64,000 bases of DNA, from NCBI RefSeq assembly GCF_042186555.1, contig NC_133328.1, positions 614,525,244 to 614,589,243 on the forward strand, in the 5' to 3' direction. The notes below the pieces were generated by a model. It worked only from the letters and a program-made list of their open reading frames with translations, had not been told where the DNA came from and ran no database searches. The DNA comes from Aquarana catesbeiana. Lineage: Eukaryota > Chordata > Amphibia > Anura > Ranidae. Position 1 is the first letter of the stretch. The number at the start of each line of letters is the position of its first letter. Shown here piece by piece: positions 34,012 to 45,289 of this stretch. Both the position numbers and the translations under genes were made by a program.

Positions 34012-34215
34012 AAAGACCAAGTGGTCCGTCGAGTCTGTCCGTTATCGTTGATGGACTCATTACCTCTGCTGGAACTGTATTCCAAACATCAACTACCCTT
34101 TCAGTAAAGTGATACTTTCGAAGATTATTTTACAGGAAGCGTAGTTGATGTTTGGAATAGACTTCCAGCAGAGGCTTCAAACATGCTAGGGACAAACATA
34201 GATCTATGCTCAGAC
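34012..34215. pseudogene. inverted pair of LINE-like ORF2 C-terminal fragments
   Basis: Minus strand from about 34109: VVDVWNTVPAEVMSPSTITD. Plus strand from 34142: VVDVWNRLPAEASNMLG. V-D-x-W-N-x-L-P is the conserved ending of vertebrate CR1/L2-like reverse transcriptase ORFs. The two copies face away from each other around about 30 bp. 34216-34807 is A-rich and otherwise unassigned. Confidence 0.5.
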
Positions 34216-34875
34216 AAAAAAAAAAAAAGTTAAGGAAAAAAGAAAACAAAAGCATAAAAAGAAACAAACAAAAAAAAATGTACAAAAACCATGTACAAAA
34301 TAGTAAAAAAAAAAAAAAAAATTGACTTTTTTTCTGCCATCACTTTTCTACGATTAGAAATATAGAGGTTATATGTTGTTTGTATGTTAGAGTTGGCGAT
34401 CCACAAATAATTTCTCTACAATTAGTACATCTTTAAATGAGGGGGGGTGGCGAGTTGAGGGAGCAACTAACAACGATAATACCCACTTTATTAATACCCA
34501 TTAATAAAATATTATTACTGTCAAGTTCTCTGGGATCAAAGCAGAAGAGACGTTTTAGCTGTCTGCCCACCAACAATAAATGATGCAAGGGTTGCAGTTG
34601 GCAGGCCTAATGATTCACTACAGGATTCCCTTATTCTAATTTAGTGTAAGCTGTGTTGTCAGTCAGGAAAGTATTGTGAATGAGTCGGGGAAGACCCAAA
34701 GGTTTTCAGGATGTGGGGCTCTTGAGCTGTTTACACACTGCAAGGAAAGGGAACAGAGTGGTATTGGTTGTATTTGGAGATTTCAAAAGCACTTATTCTA
34801 AAACAATGGAGATTTACTGAAACTGGTGCACACAGAATCTAGTGCAGCTGCGCAAAGCAACCAATCAGTGCTTGG

Positions 34876-35772
34876 GTTTTTTTTTGCTTCAATAGTTTTT
34901 ATTAGGTTTAAAAAAGGACACGGTTACAGATGACAGTACACATAAACATATGTGGGTCCGGATGGTTACACAAGAATGTAATTAACAGCCAAAGCCCAAA
35001 CAGAGAAAGGAAGGAATACCGCTCTGAGTGCATGAATATGTGAATAAGTGTGGCCTCAGCCAGTACCACTCCAGCCACTCCCCCCTGACATGTGTCACCC
35101 CGCACACCAGGGCTTGATAACAGGGGTTCAATAGCCAGAGCCCTGGCACAAAGCGTGGACAAGGAGTGACTTGCAGACACACTGGAAATTCCACTGGAAA
35201 AATAATATCTTGTTGTGTCCAACAGGAGCATGGATTCAAGTTGTAATCTATTCAATGCATAAATCAAATAGGGTGGGGATAAAATAAGGGGGGTAGAGAG
35301 AAAAAGAAAGGGGGGGGATACAGAAAAAAGGGGGGGGATACAGAAAAAAGGGAGGGGGGGGAGATACAGAAAAAAGGGAGGGGGGAGATACAGAAAAAAG
35401 GGAGGGGGGGGAGATACAGAAAAAAGGGAGGGGGGGAGATACAGAAAAAAGGGAGGGGGGGGAGATACAGAAAAAAGGGAGGGGGGGAGATACAGAAAAA
35501 AGGGAGGGGGGGAGATACAGGAAAAAAGGGGGGGTTATACGGAAAAAAGGGGGGGATACAGAAAAAAGGGGGGGGGGATACAGAAAAGGGGGGGAGACAG
35601 AAAAGGGGGGAGACAGAAAAGGGGGAGAAAGAAGGGGGGGAGAAAGAAGGGGGGGGGGAGAGGGGGGGAGAAAAAAGGGGGGGGGGGAAAGGGGGGGAGA
35701 AAAAAGGGGGGGAGAAAAAAGGGGGGGGGGGATAGGGAAAAAGAACCAAGGGAAGAGAGTTTGGGATAAGCA
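34876..35772 (-). mobile_element. retroposon 3' end inserted in the MITE, with G-rich tandem repeat
   Basis: On the minus strand the insert ends AAACCTAATAAAAACTATTG then an A run, that is, a polyadenylation signal and tail. Flanking GCTTGGG and GCTTTGAGG may be a target duplication. The 5' portion (35268-35740) is an expanded A/G tandem array. No coding domain is recognised. Confidence 0.55.
35268..35740 (+). repeat. purine tandem array (GGGGGGGAGATACAGAAAAA units)
   Basis: Units of GATACAGAAAAAAGGGAGGG drift into AGACAGAAAAGGGGG and AGAAAAAAGGGGGGG. The minus-strand frames of 161 and 197 codons (Pro/Phe/Ser) are artefacts of this array. Confidence 0.95.
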
Positions 35773-35879
35773 GCTTTGAGGTTTTATTGTCAAAGCTAAA
35801 TTGAACAAGCTGAACTTAGCAGCTGATTGGTTACTATGCACCAGATTCTGTGAGCACCCAATTTAGTAAATCTCCTCCA

Positions 35880-36640
35880 GTGTCTTAATTTTCCAATTGC
35901 ATTTAAAGCCCAACTGAACTCCTGTATAAAACTATGCCTCTAGATTCCATGTTCATTAGAATGGGAAGTTGGCAGTTTATCGCCATTCATTTATATAGCA
36001 CAGCTACAATAAAGAAACAATTTGTTCCCTCCACTGTCATGCAGCAGAGCCTCGTTCCCTGGCAAATGAGGAACTCCAGATCTGACTCACGCGGGGCATC
36101 TCTGACTAGAGCCGAGATGACTTCCGCTTACACACAGACAGCAGCAGTCCTGCCCTGCTGCATGACAGCTAGAAAAAGATTTTCTAGTACGGCTGTGGGC
36201 TGATTTATTATATATAAAAAAAAAAAAAAAAAAAGTAAGATTTTGCTAAAGTATTGGTTTTTAAAAAAAAAAAAAAAAAAAGCATGGAACATTTTTGTTA
36301 CAATACACATTTTAAATATACAAATTCATAAAAAAAAAAAAATACCATGTAAAGTTACAAGTCACTATGATTTATTTGGACTAGGACCCTGCCAGAGGCA
36401 CTTTGACAACCTATACTTCACAGAACAGATGGCAAGGAAATTTTCTCACTGTAGTAAACAAAAACTATCACAAGATGGCAGTGCAGGGCATACAGGTCAC
36501 AGCTAGCGCTTACAAACCATCCACCTCTGCAACAATGAGAAGGGAAGAAAGGCTGTTCTTTAACTGTTCTAACACAATAGACACAGAAAAACTGCATTCC
36601 TTTCTCAACCAACAATAGTTAATAGGCAATAGGTGCTACT
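35880..36640. other. unassigned interval
   Basis: A runs at 36217-36234 and 36262-36280. No exon or element ends recognised. Confidence 0.4.
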
Positions 36641-37560
36641 GAGAAGGGGGGGGGGGGCATTTTTGTATTTTTCTTTTCCCTTTGTGAATCAGAAAGGTTG
36701 AGAAAGGAAAAGAGATGGAGAGGAAGGGGGAAAGAGAAAAAAAAAAAAAAGAGAGTGATGGGGAGGGAGGTGTTAAAGAAAGATACCAAGGAAGAGGGGG
36801 CATAAAAAAAGGGGTGAAGAGGAAGGGGGCAATAGAGAGGGGGAGAAGGAGAAATAGAAGAGGAAGAAGTGAGAAAGACACAGAGAGAAACCGGAAACAA
36901 AGAAAGATATATAGAAAGGAGGGAGAAGAAGAAAGATGTGGAGAGGAAGGGATAGGAGAGAGAAATGTGGAGAGAATGGTAGATGGGAGCTGGTATGAAG
37001 GTTGGGGAGATAGAGATGAGGAAGAAGGTGGGTGATAGAAAAGACATATTTTGAGGGGGGGGGTATAGAGGAAAAGAGACGGAGAAGGCGAGGGAAATGG
37101 AGAGGGAGAGGGCGAGGGCCATGGAGAGGGCGAGGGCCATGGAGAGGGAGAAGGAAATGGAGAGGGAGAGGATGAGGGCAAGGGAAATGGAGAGGGCGAG
37201 GGAAATGGAGAGGGCGAGGGAAATGGAGAGGGCGAGGGAAATGGAGAGGGCGAGGGAAATGGAGAGGGCGAGGGAAATGGAGAGGGCGAGGGAAATGGAA
37301 AGGAAGATGGCGAGAGAGTTGGAGAGAAAGGGGGAGAAAAGAAAAAAAAGATAAACAGATGGAGAGGAAGAGGGGAGATAGAAAGGAAAAGAGAGATGGA
37401 GGGGGAGTAAGATGAAGGGGGCCATAGAGAAGAGAGAGATGAGGAAGAAGGGGGGCAGTAGAGAGGAATAGAGAGAAGAGGAGGAAGAGGGGCGACAGAG
37501 AGGAGGAGAGGGATGGGGAAGAGGGGGGGAGGGGGGGGATAGAGGGGAAGAGAGTTGATG
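36641..37560 (+). repeat. purine tract with 18-bp minisatellite
   Basis: About 0.9 kb of mostly purine plus strand. The core at about 37171-37300 repeats GGCGAGGGAAATGGAGAG about seven times, with earlier GGGCCATGGAGAGG variants. The 268- and 325-codon minus-strand frames are repeat artefacts. Confidence 0.92.
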
Positions 37561-37902
37561 ACTTGCCTCTCCCTATAGAATGTGAGCAGCATTAGCATGA
37601 AGACGTTTCTCACAGCCCGCTCTCTGTCTTAGATGTGTGAATCTGGTCAGAGATGCAGTAAGCTGAGAGGAAGTTGCACAGAACAGACTGTAGGAAGCAG
37701 TCCCATCCACCCCACATGTAGGAAGATGTATAGAATCTGTCTGAAATGCGTTACACAAAACTCAGATTACGGCAAACATACTGAACATTGTAATGTTACC
37801 ACAGCTGCAGTGTCTGTGGGACAAGATTAGCAATTCACTGACGGATTTATTTTCTTGACTAAAACTTCTCTTTAAAAAAGCCACAGAAGGAACATTCATT
37901 AA

Positions 37903-38060
37903 AGTGGAACTCCAGCCAAGGTTTTTTTCATCTTGGACAGAGTGGTAAAGGGTTAGAGGCTCAGGTTTTTTATTGTCAATGATGTTTGTGTCAGCCCTCA
38001 CTTCCTTACCTGCTCACTGTGAAAGGGTGTCACCGGAAAAGGAAATCAGTGGAAATCTGC
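37903..38060. mobile_element. TTAA MITE left end (AGTGGAACTCCAGCC)
   Basis: TTAA at 37899-37902 followed by AGTGGAACTCCAGCCAAGG. The interior is related to the 15867 family (AGAGTGGTAAAGGGTTAGAG). Right end not found. 37561-37898 and 38061-38600 show nothing. Confidence 0.5.
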
Positions 38061-38599
38061 CAGTGTCACAAACAGCAATGAACCAGCAAAAGTAATACAT
38101 TTAAGTGACTTGTTCTAAGCTGAGAAAGGCACAATGTGGAAGAAGTGAGACTTCCTCAATATGGAACAAGAAGTAAATGCCACAAAAGCCGTGTACATTT
38201 ACATGCCTGTACATTGCTAGTTGGTGGTTTGTGGACAGAGCGCCAGGAATCTAGTTCTGTTCTATTTTTGGTTCGTGATTAAAGAGGACCAGTGATGCAA
38301 GTAAAGATTAATTCTTCAAGTGACCCGGTCATCACAGAATCACTTCGTTAAAAACACTGACTATTTGCTGCAAATATATAATCGTTCGGACGATCTGAAT
38401 CACCCTCTGGTTAGTACATGATGCGGTGATGTATGAGCCAGCGGTGGAAACCACTGGCGAGGAGCAGGAATACAGACAGCAGCCCGGCAAACAGCAAAGC
38501 GGACACATTTCAAAAAACGGCCTCCAGAAAGGTAAGTATGGTGACTCCTCCTTTTAGTCAGACATGTAGTTCTATACAGGAGAGCCTGTGCTGACAGGC

Positions 38600-38830
38600 T
38601 CACTCTGGAACAGAACAGGCTGATCGAAAAAAATAAAACTGAATGGCTTCCCCCATCCACACAATCGAGGTGCATGAAGGAATCCTCTCTGATGCCTTAT
38701 TGTATTCTGGCACAGGGGAATCCTGCACTGTCAGCATACACAGCCAACTGGCTGCAGCACTGATCCAACAAAAATTTCCCAACAAGCCCATTCGTGAGAA
38801 TTTGATCATTAGAAGGAACGTGAGCAGACA
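38600..38830. repeat. fragment related to the 2626 MITE
   Basis: CAACTGGCTGCAGCACTGAT and ATTCGTGAGAAT resemble CAACTGGCTGCAGTGCTGAC near 2770 and CATTCGTCAGAAGC near 2705. No clear ends. 38831-38983 is unassigned. Confidence 0.35.
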
Positions 38831-38983
38831 TAGATGGAATAATATTCAGCTGGTCTCTTTAAGAAAAAAGCCAGCATTGACTGCCAAGCAATTAGCGTTT
38901 CAAGCATCAGGTCCGTGGTAACTTTTGGCAACTTGTATATTACTTTCAGCACAAGCTTCTTTTACGAAACACTGGGATAGATA

Positions 38984-40626
38984 CAGTGCCTTGCAAAAGT
39001 ATTCACACACCCCCCCCCTTGGCATATTTTACCTATTTTATTACATTACAGCCTTTAGTTCAGTGTTTTTTTAATCTGTATTATATGTGATGGATCAGAA
39101 CACAATAGTCTAAATTGGTGAAGTAAAATTAGAAAAATATATACATAAAACTATTTTTCAGAAATAAAAAAACTGATAATTGGCATGTGCGTATGTATTC
39201 ACCCCCTTTGTTATGAAGCCTATAAAAAGTTCCGGTGCAACCAATTACCTTCAGAAGTCACATAATTAGTAAAATGATGTCCACCTGTGTGCAATCTAAG
39301 TGTCACATGATCTGTCACTACATATACACACCTTTTTGAAAGGCCCCAGAGGCTGCAACACCTAAGCAAGAGGCACCACTAACCAAACACTGCCATGAAG
39401 ACCAAGGAACTCTCCAAACACGTAAGGGACAATGTTGTTGAGAAGTACAAGTCAGGGTTAGGTTATAAAAAAATATCCAAATCTTTGATGATCCCTAGGA
39501 GCACCATCAAATCTATCATAACCAAATGGAAAGAACATGGCACAACAGCAAACCTGCCAAGAGACGGCCGCACACCAAAACTCACAGACCGGGCAAGGAG
39601 GGCATTAATCAGAGAGGCAGCACAGAGACCTAAGGTAACCCTGGAGGAGCTGCAGAGTTCCACAGCAGAGACTGGAGTATCTGTACATAGGACGACAATA
39701 AGCTGTACGCTCCATAGAGTTGGGCTTTATGGCAGAGTGGCCAGAAGAAAGCCAGTACTTTCAGCAAAAAACAAAATGGCACATTTTGAATTTGCGAAAA
39801 GGCATGTGGGAGACTCCCATAATGTATGGAGGAAGGTGCTCTGGTCTGATGAGACTAAAATTGAACTTTTTGGCCATCAAAGAAAATGCCATGTCTGGCG
39901 CAAACCCAACACATCACATCACCCAAAGAACACCATCCCCACTGTGAAACATGGTGGTGGCAGCATCATGCCGTGGGGATGTTTTTCAGCAGTCGGGACT
40001 GGGAAACTGATCAGAGTTGAAGGAAAGATGGATGTTGCTAAATACAGGGATATTCTTGAGCAAAAGCTGTACCACTCTGTGTGTGATTTGAGGCTAGGAC
40101 AGAGGTTCACCTTCCAGCAGGACAAAGACCCCAAACACACTGCTAAAGCAACACTTGAGTGGTTTAAGGGGAAACATGTAAATGTGTTGGAATGGCCTAG
40201 TCAAAGCCCAGACTTCAATCCAATAGAAAATCTGTGGTCAGACTTAAAGATTGCTGTTCACAAGCGCAAAACATCCAACTTGAAGGAGCTGGAGCAGTTT
40301 TGCAAGGAGGAATGGACAAAAAATCCCAGTGGTAAGATGTGGCAAGATCATAGAGACTTATCCAAAGTGACTTGGAGCTGTGATAGCCGCAAAAGGTGGC
40401 TCTACAAAGGATTGACTTTAGGGGGTGAATAGTTAGGCACATTGACTTTTTCTGTTATTTGTTTTTTCCTTCACAATAAAAAAAAAAAAAAAACACATCC
40501 TCAAAGTTGTGGGCATGTTCTGTAAATTAAATGATGCAAATCCTCAAACAATCCATGTTAATTCCAGGTTGTGAGGCAACAAAACACGAAAAATGCCAAG
40601 GGGGTGAATACTTTTGCAAGGCACTG
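38984..40626 (+). mobile_element. Tc1-like transposon, nearly intact
   Basis: 1643 bp with ends CAGTGCCTTGCAAAAGTATT and ATACTTTTGCAAGGCACTG, flanked by TA (38982-38983 and 40627-40628). It carries a long transposase frame. A C run (39009-39017) interrupts the left repeat and an A run (40480-40494) the right. Confidence 0.95.
39395..40432 (+). CDS. Tc1/mariner-superfamily transposase (345 codons, C-terminal frameshift)
   Basis: Cut-and-paste DNA transposase of the DD34E type that would bind the element ends and insert at TA. Residues 1-50 form the first helix-turn-helix (KHVRDNVVEKYKSG, SLMIPRSTIKSIITKWKEHG). Next come the GRTPKLTDRARRAL linker at 58-71 and the second DNA-binding half to about 125. 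Catalytic residues are present: D152 (WSDETK), D243 (FQQDKDPKHTA, where Lys replaces the usual Asn) and E278 (SPDFNPIENLW), with exactly 34 residues between the last two. From about residue 309 the frame is shifted. The usual ending (CGKIIETYPK..., AVIAAKGGSTK) is found in the +1 frame after an A run, with a stop inside. The displayed tail (GKMWQDHRDL...) is therefore out of frame. It is the youngest-looking transposase here but probably not active. Confidence 0.92.
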   Translation: MKTKELSKHVRDNVVEKYKSGLGYKKISKSLMIPRSTIKSIITKWKEHGTTANLPRDGRTPKLTDRARRALIREAAQRPKVTLEELQSSTAETGVSVHRTTISCTLHRVGLYGRVARRKPVLSAKNKMAHFEFAKRHVGDSHNVWRKVLWSDETKIELFGHQRKCHVWRKPNTSHHPKNTIPTVKHGGGSIMPWGCFSAVGTGKLIRVEGKMDVAKYRDILEQKLYHSVCDLRLGQRFTFQQDKDPKHTAKATLEWFKGKHVNVLEWPSQSPDFNPIENLWSDLKIAVHKRKTSNLKELEQFCKEEWTKNPSGKMWQDHRDLSKVTWSCDSRKRWLYKGLTLGGE

Positions 40627-40628
40627 TA

Positions 40629-41390
40629 TATTCTCTTTTCTTGCTTAGACATAATAGAACTGAGGCAGAAATGGGAATCTCACACACACACAAGAGTTTT
40701 AAGACTAAATCATTTCTCCTGGAAAGGAGCACGGGTCCCGGCTTGCAGCTCTCTTTGGATAAGAGTCACGCTAGAACATTTCTGCATTAAGCAACTGAAG
40801 TCCTGGGACAGCTGAACAAATATTTACCAGCAGATGAGAGGCTCTTCAAGTGGTTGGAATCCCCTTTACACCAGATGAGGAGGTGCGGCGGATCTAAAAT
40901 TAATAAAAAAAACACAGGCGGTCAGTCAAGCATGAAATAGGGCACAAAATCAGGTATACAGACCTGTCTTCAGTCATAGCATTCAGGGCTTGATACACTT
41001 CACAATGTATAGAATGCGATCAATGCAGTGTGAATAAATAAAAATTGCCACCATAAACCCACAACCATTCTTATTGCTTTGTCCCATGTCATGCCAAGAC
41101 ATACAAGCACACAGGGGCTGTCAGGAAAACAAGTCTTCAGATATGGGGAGGGAAACCATAAACAAGGGTCATTCAAACTTTACATCTCTTTCAAGTGTGT
41201 TTTTAATTTTTTTTTTTGGGGGGGGGGGGTTCTGTATTTGATTGCTAGAAAAAGCACAAAAAAAAACAAAAAACAAAACAGCAAGCAGGCTATAAATTAT
41301 AAATCCAATAAGGGTACAGAACTTGATGCCCATCAGGTTCAATTGATCTAACTGCCCAGTTGTATAGCTGACACCCAGGAACCTATGCTA
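40629..41390. other. unassigned interval
   Basis: T run and G run at 41210-41230, A-rich 41250-41280. No exon or element ends recognised. Confidence 0.4.
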
Positions 41391-41516
41391 TTAACCATTT
41401 AACGACCGGGCCTTTTTCTGACATTTGTTGTTTACAAGTAAAAATCTGTATTTTTGCTAGAAAATTACTTAGAACCCCAAACATTTTTTTTTTTTTTTTT
41501 AGCAGAGACCCTAGGG

Positions 41517-41653
41517 CAGGGGTAGGCAACCTGGGGCCCTCCAGCTGTAGAGGCATAAGGCATTGCAAGGCTGGTAGTTACAATTACTCCCAGAGGCATG
41601 ATGGGACTTGTAGTTCTGCAACAGCTGAAGGGTCCCAGGTTGCCTACCCCCTG
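41517..41653. mobile_element. hAT-type MITE with 8-bp duplication
   Basis: 137 bp, ends CAGGGGTAGGCAACCTGGGG and CAGGTTGCCTACCCCCTG. Flanked by CCCTAGGG (41509-41516) and CCCTAGAG (41654-41661). It contains ATGGGACTTGTAG, so it is related to 19133-19286. The paralogue at about 33728-33745 shows the uninterrupted target. Confidence 0.88.
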
Positions 41654-42488
41654 CCCTAGAGAATAAAATGGCAGACATTGCAATATTTCATGTCTCACTG
41701 TATTTGCGCAGCAGTCTTTTAACCGCATTTTTTTTAGGAAAAAATACACTTTCATTTTTTTTTACAGAGGTTACCTGTTTAGAGTTACAGAGGAGGTCTT
41801 GCACAAGAATTATTGCTCTCGCTCTAATAATCGCAACGATAACTCACATGTGTGGTTTGAACACTGTTTACATTTGTGGGCATGACTTGCGTATGCGCTC
41901 GCATCTGTGTGCGAGCACGGAGGGATGGGGCGCATTAAAAATGTTTATTTTACTTTTTATTTTTACACTGTCCCCTTATTTATTTTTTTATCACTTTTAT
42001 TCCTATTACAAGGAATGTAAACATCCCTTGTAATAGAAATAAGCATGACGGGCCCTCTTAATTGAGAGATCTGGGGTCAATAAGACCCCATCTTTCTCAT
42101 TTACCCTTAAAAGAAAAATAAAATAAAAAAAAAAAATGTAAAAAAAAAAAAAAAAAAAAAAATCTGTCAATCTGCCCGAGAACCAGAAGGGACGTTGGAG
42201 GTCGCTCCAGTCCTCCAAGGGCATAGAACTGAGTGGGGGCCCCATCTTGCCCTCACCCTACTTCCTGCCTAGCCATCGCCCACATGGGATCGGTTCCGGG
42301 CTTACCGACGGCTCCAGGCATCTCTCCCGCCACCTATAAAAGTGATCTTGCAGCGAATTCGCTGCTGGGATCACTTTCATCTGAAAGCAGACCACCTAAG
42401 GGAAAAAAAAACGATACCGGGGTTATGGCAGCTAGCGACTGGCATAAGACTGGTATTTAATGCCAAAATCATGACATACATTCTCAGT

Positions 42489-42896
42489 AAGGCCCCTTTC
42501 ACACGGGACGGATCCGTGTTGATCCGCCCCGTGTTTATCCGCTGCTCAGCGGGGATCGCTCCGTTTTCCCCAGCTGAGCCGGCAGATGACAGGGCGGGAC
42601 CCGCACACTGTGCAGGGACCGCCCTGTCAGATCTCCGCTCTCCCCTATGGGGGATCGGAGGAACACGGACCATCTGTCCGTGTTCATCCGATCCGCTCTG
42701 CAGACGGATAGAAAAATAGGATTTTCTTCCGTCCGCAGAATCGGACGAGAACGGAGCCGGACAACATCGGGTGTTAGCGGATGTACATCCGCTGACACCC
42801 GCTATCCCATAGGGATGCATGTATGTCCGTATTTCATCCGAAAACGGATGGATGAAATACGGACATACTGTCCGCATGTGTGAAAGGGGCCTTAGA
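42489..42896. mobile_element. MITE (AAGGCCCCTTTCACACG ends)
   Basis: AAGGCCCCTTTCACACGGGA is inverted as TGTGTGAAAGGGGCCTT. The interior repeats GGATCCG, CATCCG and CGGATG motifs in inverted pairs. The 87-166-codon frames across it are chance frames in a GC-rich palindromic sequence. Confidence 0.8.
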
Positions 42897-42910
42897 CGAT
42901 CAGCAAGTGG

Positions 42911-43810
42911 TTAAAATGTTCCATTACCACCCAAACTGCCACTACGCCTGTAAAAAAAAAAAAAAAAAAAAAAGACAAAAAAAGACAAAAAAAAGAAAAA
43001 AAAGAAAACCTGTACCACTGGATAGAGAGAGATAAGATAATCTGTTGAGGTTTTAAAGTGTCTATTGATAATTTTTTGCCATTTGGCAGGCGCACACTAT
43101 TTTGAGACTTGACATATCTGTATTTATTTACTCCATACAGTCTTATCTTTTATATTCAAAAGAAAACAGATTATGTGGCATTTGTGTGCACTAAAATTAA
43201 AACAAAAAATGTAGATTTTATAAACAGTTGCGCAATAACAATACCATCATGTTATTCTATAAGCCTTCTGCTTTCAGAAAATACTGAATGTCATGTTTTT
43301 GAAGGTGTTCAAATTTTAAAGCCAAAAATTTAGATTTTAATATTCTCCAACAGCGACAGGGTTAAAGTGCTAATTAAGCATTCCTCTCCTTTTAATTTTG
43401 TACTCTGCATCCACAGCAGCTCTTCCTTAAAGTCACAATGACGATCATACGTAAAGATTTCCCTCAAGACGATGGCAATTGAACCCTTTATTCATTTCTT
43501 CAGAAAGGCAACTGCCCCGAGGATACATAGAAATCAGAGATTTCAGTAATGAGGTTTAACCAGTTTATGAGCCTGAGCTCCCGCCACTCCTCACTGCTTG
43601 TGGTGGTGGAATGTGCACCTTTAGTAAATGCATCTACTCCCTGGTGCAAGATGTTACTTGCTAGGCCGTACTGTCACTTGAACTTTTTTATCTGAAGTGT
43701 ACCTATACATTGTGGAAGAAGAACCTCTTAAAGAAGTTACTGGCAGTGACTCTGTAGTAGGCGAGCGATGCTCTGAGGGCGTTATACTGTAGTTACTGAA
43801 GAGAGAATCT
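42911..43810. other. unassigned interval
   Basis: A-rich 42954-43005. No exon or element ends recognised. Confidence 0.4.
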
Positions 43811-43814
43811 CTAA

Positions 43815-44170
43815 GGGCTGGTTCACACAACAAAAACGCACCCCAGATCCGTTCCAGATGCATTCCTGCATGCGTGTTTTTGATGCATTCCAGATGCATT
43901 TTTTCTCCTTCTTCCTGCCCCCCCCCCCCCCCCCCCCCCCCACTGTACTGGGGTCTGGTGCATTCCAGCATATTTTTGCTGGGTTTTACTGCGTTCCAGT
44001 ACAGTCCAGTGCAGGAAAAATGCAGCATGTTCTATTTTTTTTTTCTGGAATGCAACTGATCGCATTGGTGTGAACTATGCAATTGGAAACCATACAGCCT
44101 ACTTTCCATTCATTTTTTACGCAGAAAAAAAAAAACAGACACTGGACTGCATGTGGTGTGAACTGGCCCC
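43815..44170. mobile_element. MITE (GGGCTGGTTCACAC ends)
   Basis: AAGGGCTGGTTCACACAACA against GTGGTGTGAACTGGCCCCCC. The interior has repeated CATTCCAGATGCATT and TTCCAGTACAGTCCAGTGC, plus a C run at 43918-43940. 44171-44610 is related material (ACTAGGCCTTA end at 44502-44512) without a clear partner. Confidence 0.6.
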
Positions 44171-44617
44171 CCAATGGTAGATTTATAGATGTGCATCTGA
44201 AGCCCCATTCGTTTCCGGATTGCGCTCCAGAGGCTACAGTCCGTGAGGAAGCATTGCGATGGCTCATCACCAACTGTTTTAACCCCATTTTTGTTGACAA
44301 TTACTCAGACAGTTGCTTGGCATTTGCGGCGCTTCCCCATTGACTTAAATATGTAGTGTTTGGCAGGCTCACTGCCCACCAATCGCTGTATGTTGGGTCA
44401 ACTTAGCCGTAGTTGCAAAGGATCGCGCCCGAGGCATTTAAACATCCCCCTCTGCTGCCTGCTCAACTGTACATTTTTGCTGCTCACCCGCCGCAAGTCC
44501 AAACTAGGCCTTAGAGGACAGAGTGGTTACTGGAAAGTGAATCAACCAGAAGGCAATATAGTTACTGGACAGCGACTCCTTCAGAGAGCAGTATAGTTAT
44601 TTGATTGAGACTCTTAA

Positions 44618-45285
44618 AGAGGAAGTAAACCCTCCCACTCCGATGCTTCTTTTCATTTAGTCTATTATAATAAGTAATTATCAAACTATAGCCACTGTAA
44701 TCCAGCCCAAATCGCATATTACTTACTGTTTAAAGAAACTTTAAAAAACTTGTTTCCGGGGGTTAGGCAGCGCCATCTTAAGTATTATTTTCTGAGTCCA
44801 CAGTAGAGTGTATTTCCGCCCTTACATTGAGCACTTCCTGTACTGTTAACCAAGCCTCCTTCTCAATCCAACGTTTCTATGGCAACCCTGCTTCACTGCT
44901 CATAGTATTTACTTGTGCCTATTATCTATTGTTTGCCTGTGTCAGTCTTATCAGCTTCAGCTGATAAGGTTGCAGTAATGCTGTCATTGTCCAAGTTTAC
45001 ACTGCATGTGATGTCACATGGTCACATGGGGTGTAGTAGGAAGCTCTGAGTGATTATGCAGTCTCATGGGATTTCAGAGCTGTAGGAAGATCTGATAATA
45101 GACAGACAAGTACACAGAGTGGGCTGTAAATCAGGGGAGATCTGGGCATGCTCAGTGAAGCCATTTTAAAGAACAAAAAGGATTAAAACAATACTAAGTA
45201 AGGAGATATCTACAAGCAGTGTTCATTAGGGTTTTTTATGCTTATTTACATGGGAAAAAGTTGTCGGGGAGAGTTTACAACCACT
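44618..45285. mobile_element. TTAA MITE (AGAGGAAGTAAACCC ends)
   Basis: TTAA at 44614-44617 and 45286-45289. Ends AGAGGAAGTAAACCCTCCC and GAGAGTTTACAACCACT. The interior has the palindrome CTTATCAGCTTCAGCTGATAAG (44947-44968). Confidence 0.85.
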
Positions 45286-45289
45286 TTAA

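Larger units (their letters stand above)
34808..35879. mobile_element. MITE ('tttactaaaactgg' family) split by a retroposon
   Basis: GGAGATTTACTGAAACTGGT at the left and ATTTAGTAAATCTCCTCCA at the right are the family's inverted ends (compare 22212-22389). CAACCAATCAGTGCTTGGG breaks off at about 34877 and the element resumes at about 35773 (GAGGTTTTATTGTCAAAGC). Confidence 0.7.
41395..42910. mobile_element. TTAA-flanked ranid element with nested MITEs
   Basis: TTAA (41391-41394) then CCATTTAACGACC. The right end AGCAAGTGG is followed by TTAA (42911-42914). The interior TTTTTGCTAGAAAATTACTT and following match 33690-33880. It hosts a hAT MITE (41517-41653) and a 'ggcccctttcacac' MITE (42489-42896). 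A run at 42127-42162. Confidence 0.7.

Noticed and set aside
35248..35841. Minus-strand Pro/Phe/Ser frames of 161-197 codons
   Set aside because: By-product of the A/G tandem array inside a retroposon insert.
36619..37613. Minus-strand frames of 268 and 325 codons
   Set aside because: Pyrimidine-rich complement of a purine minisatellite; low complexity.
42377..42877. 166-codon minus-strand frame
   Set aside because: Lies across the palindromic GC-rich MITE at 42489-42896; no domain similarity.
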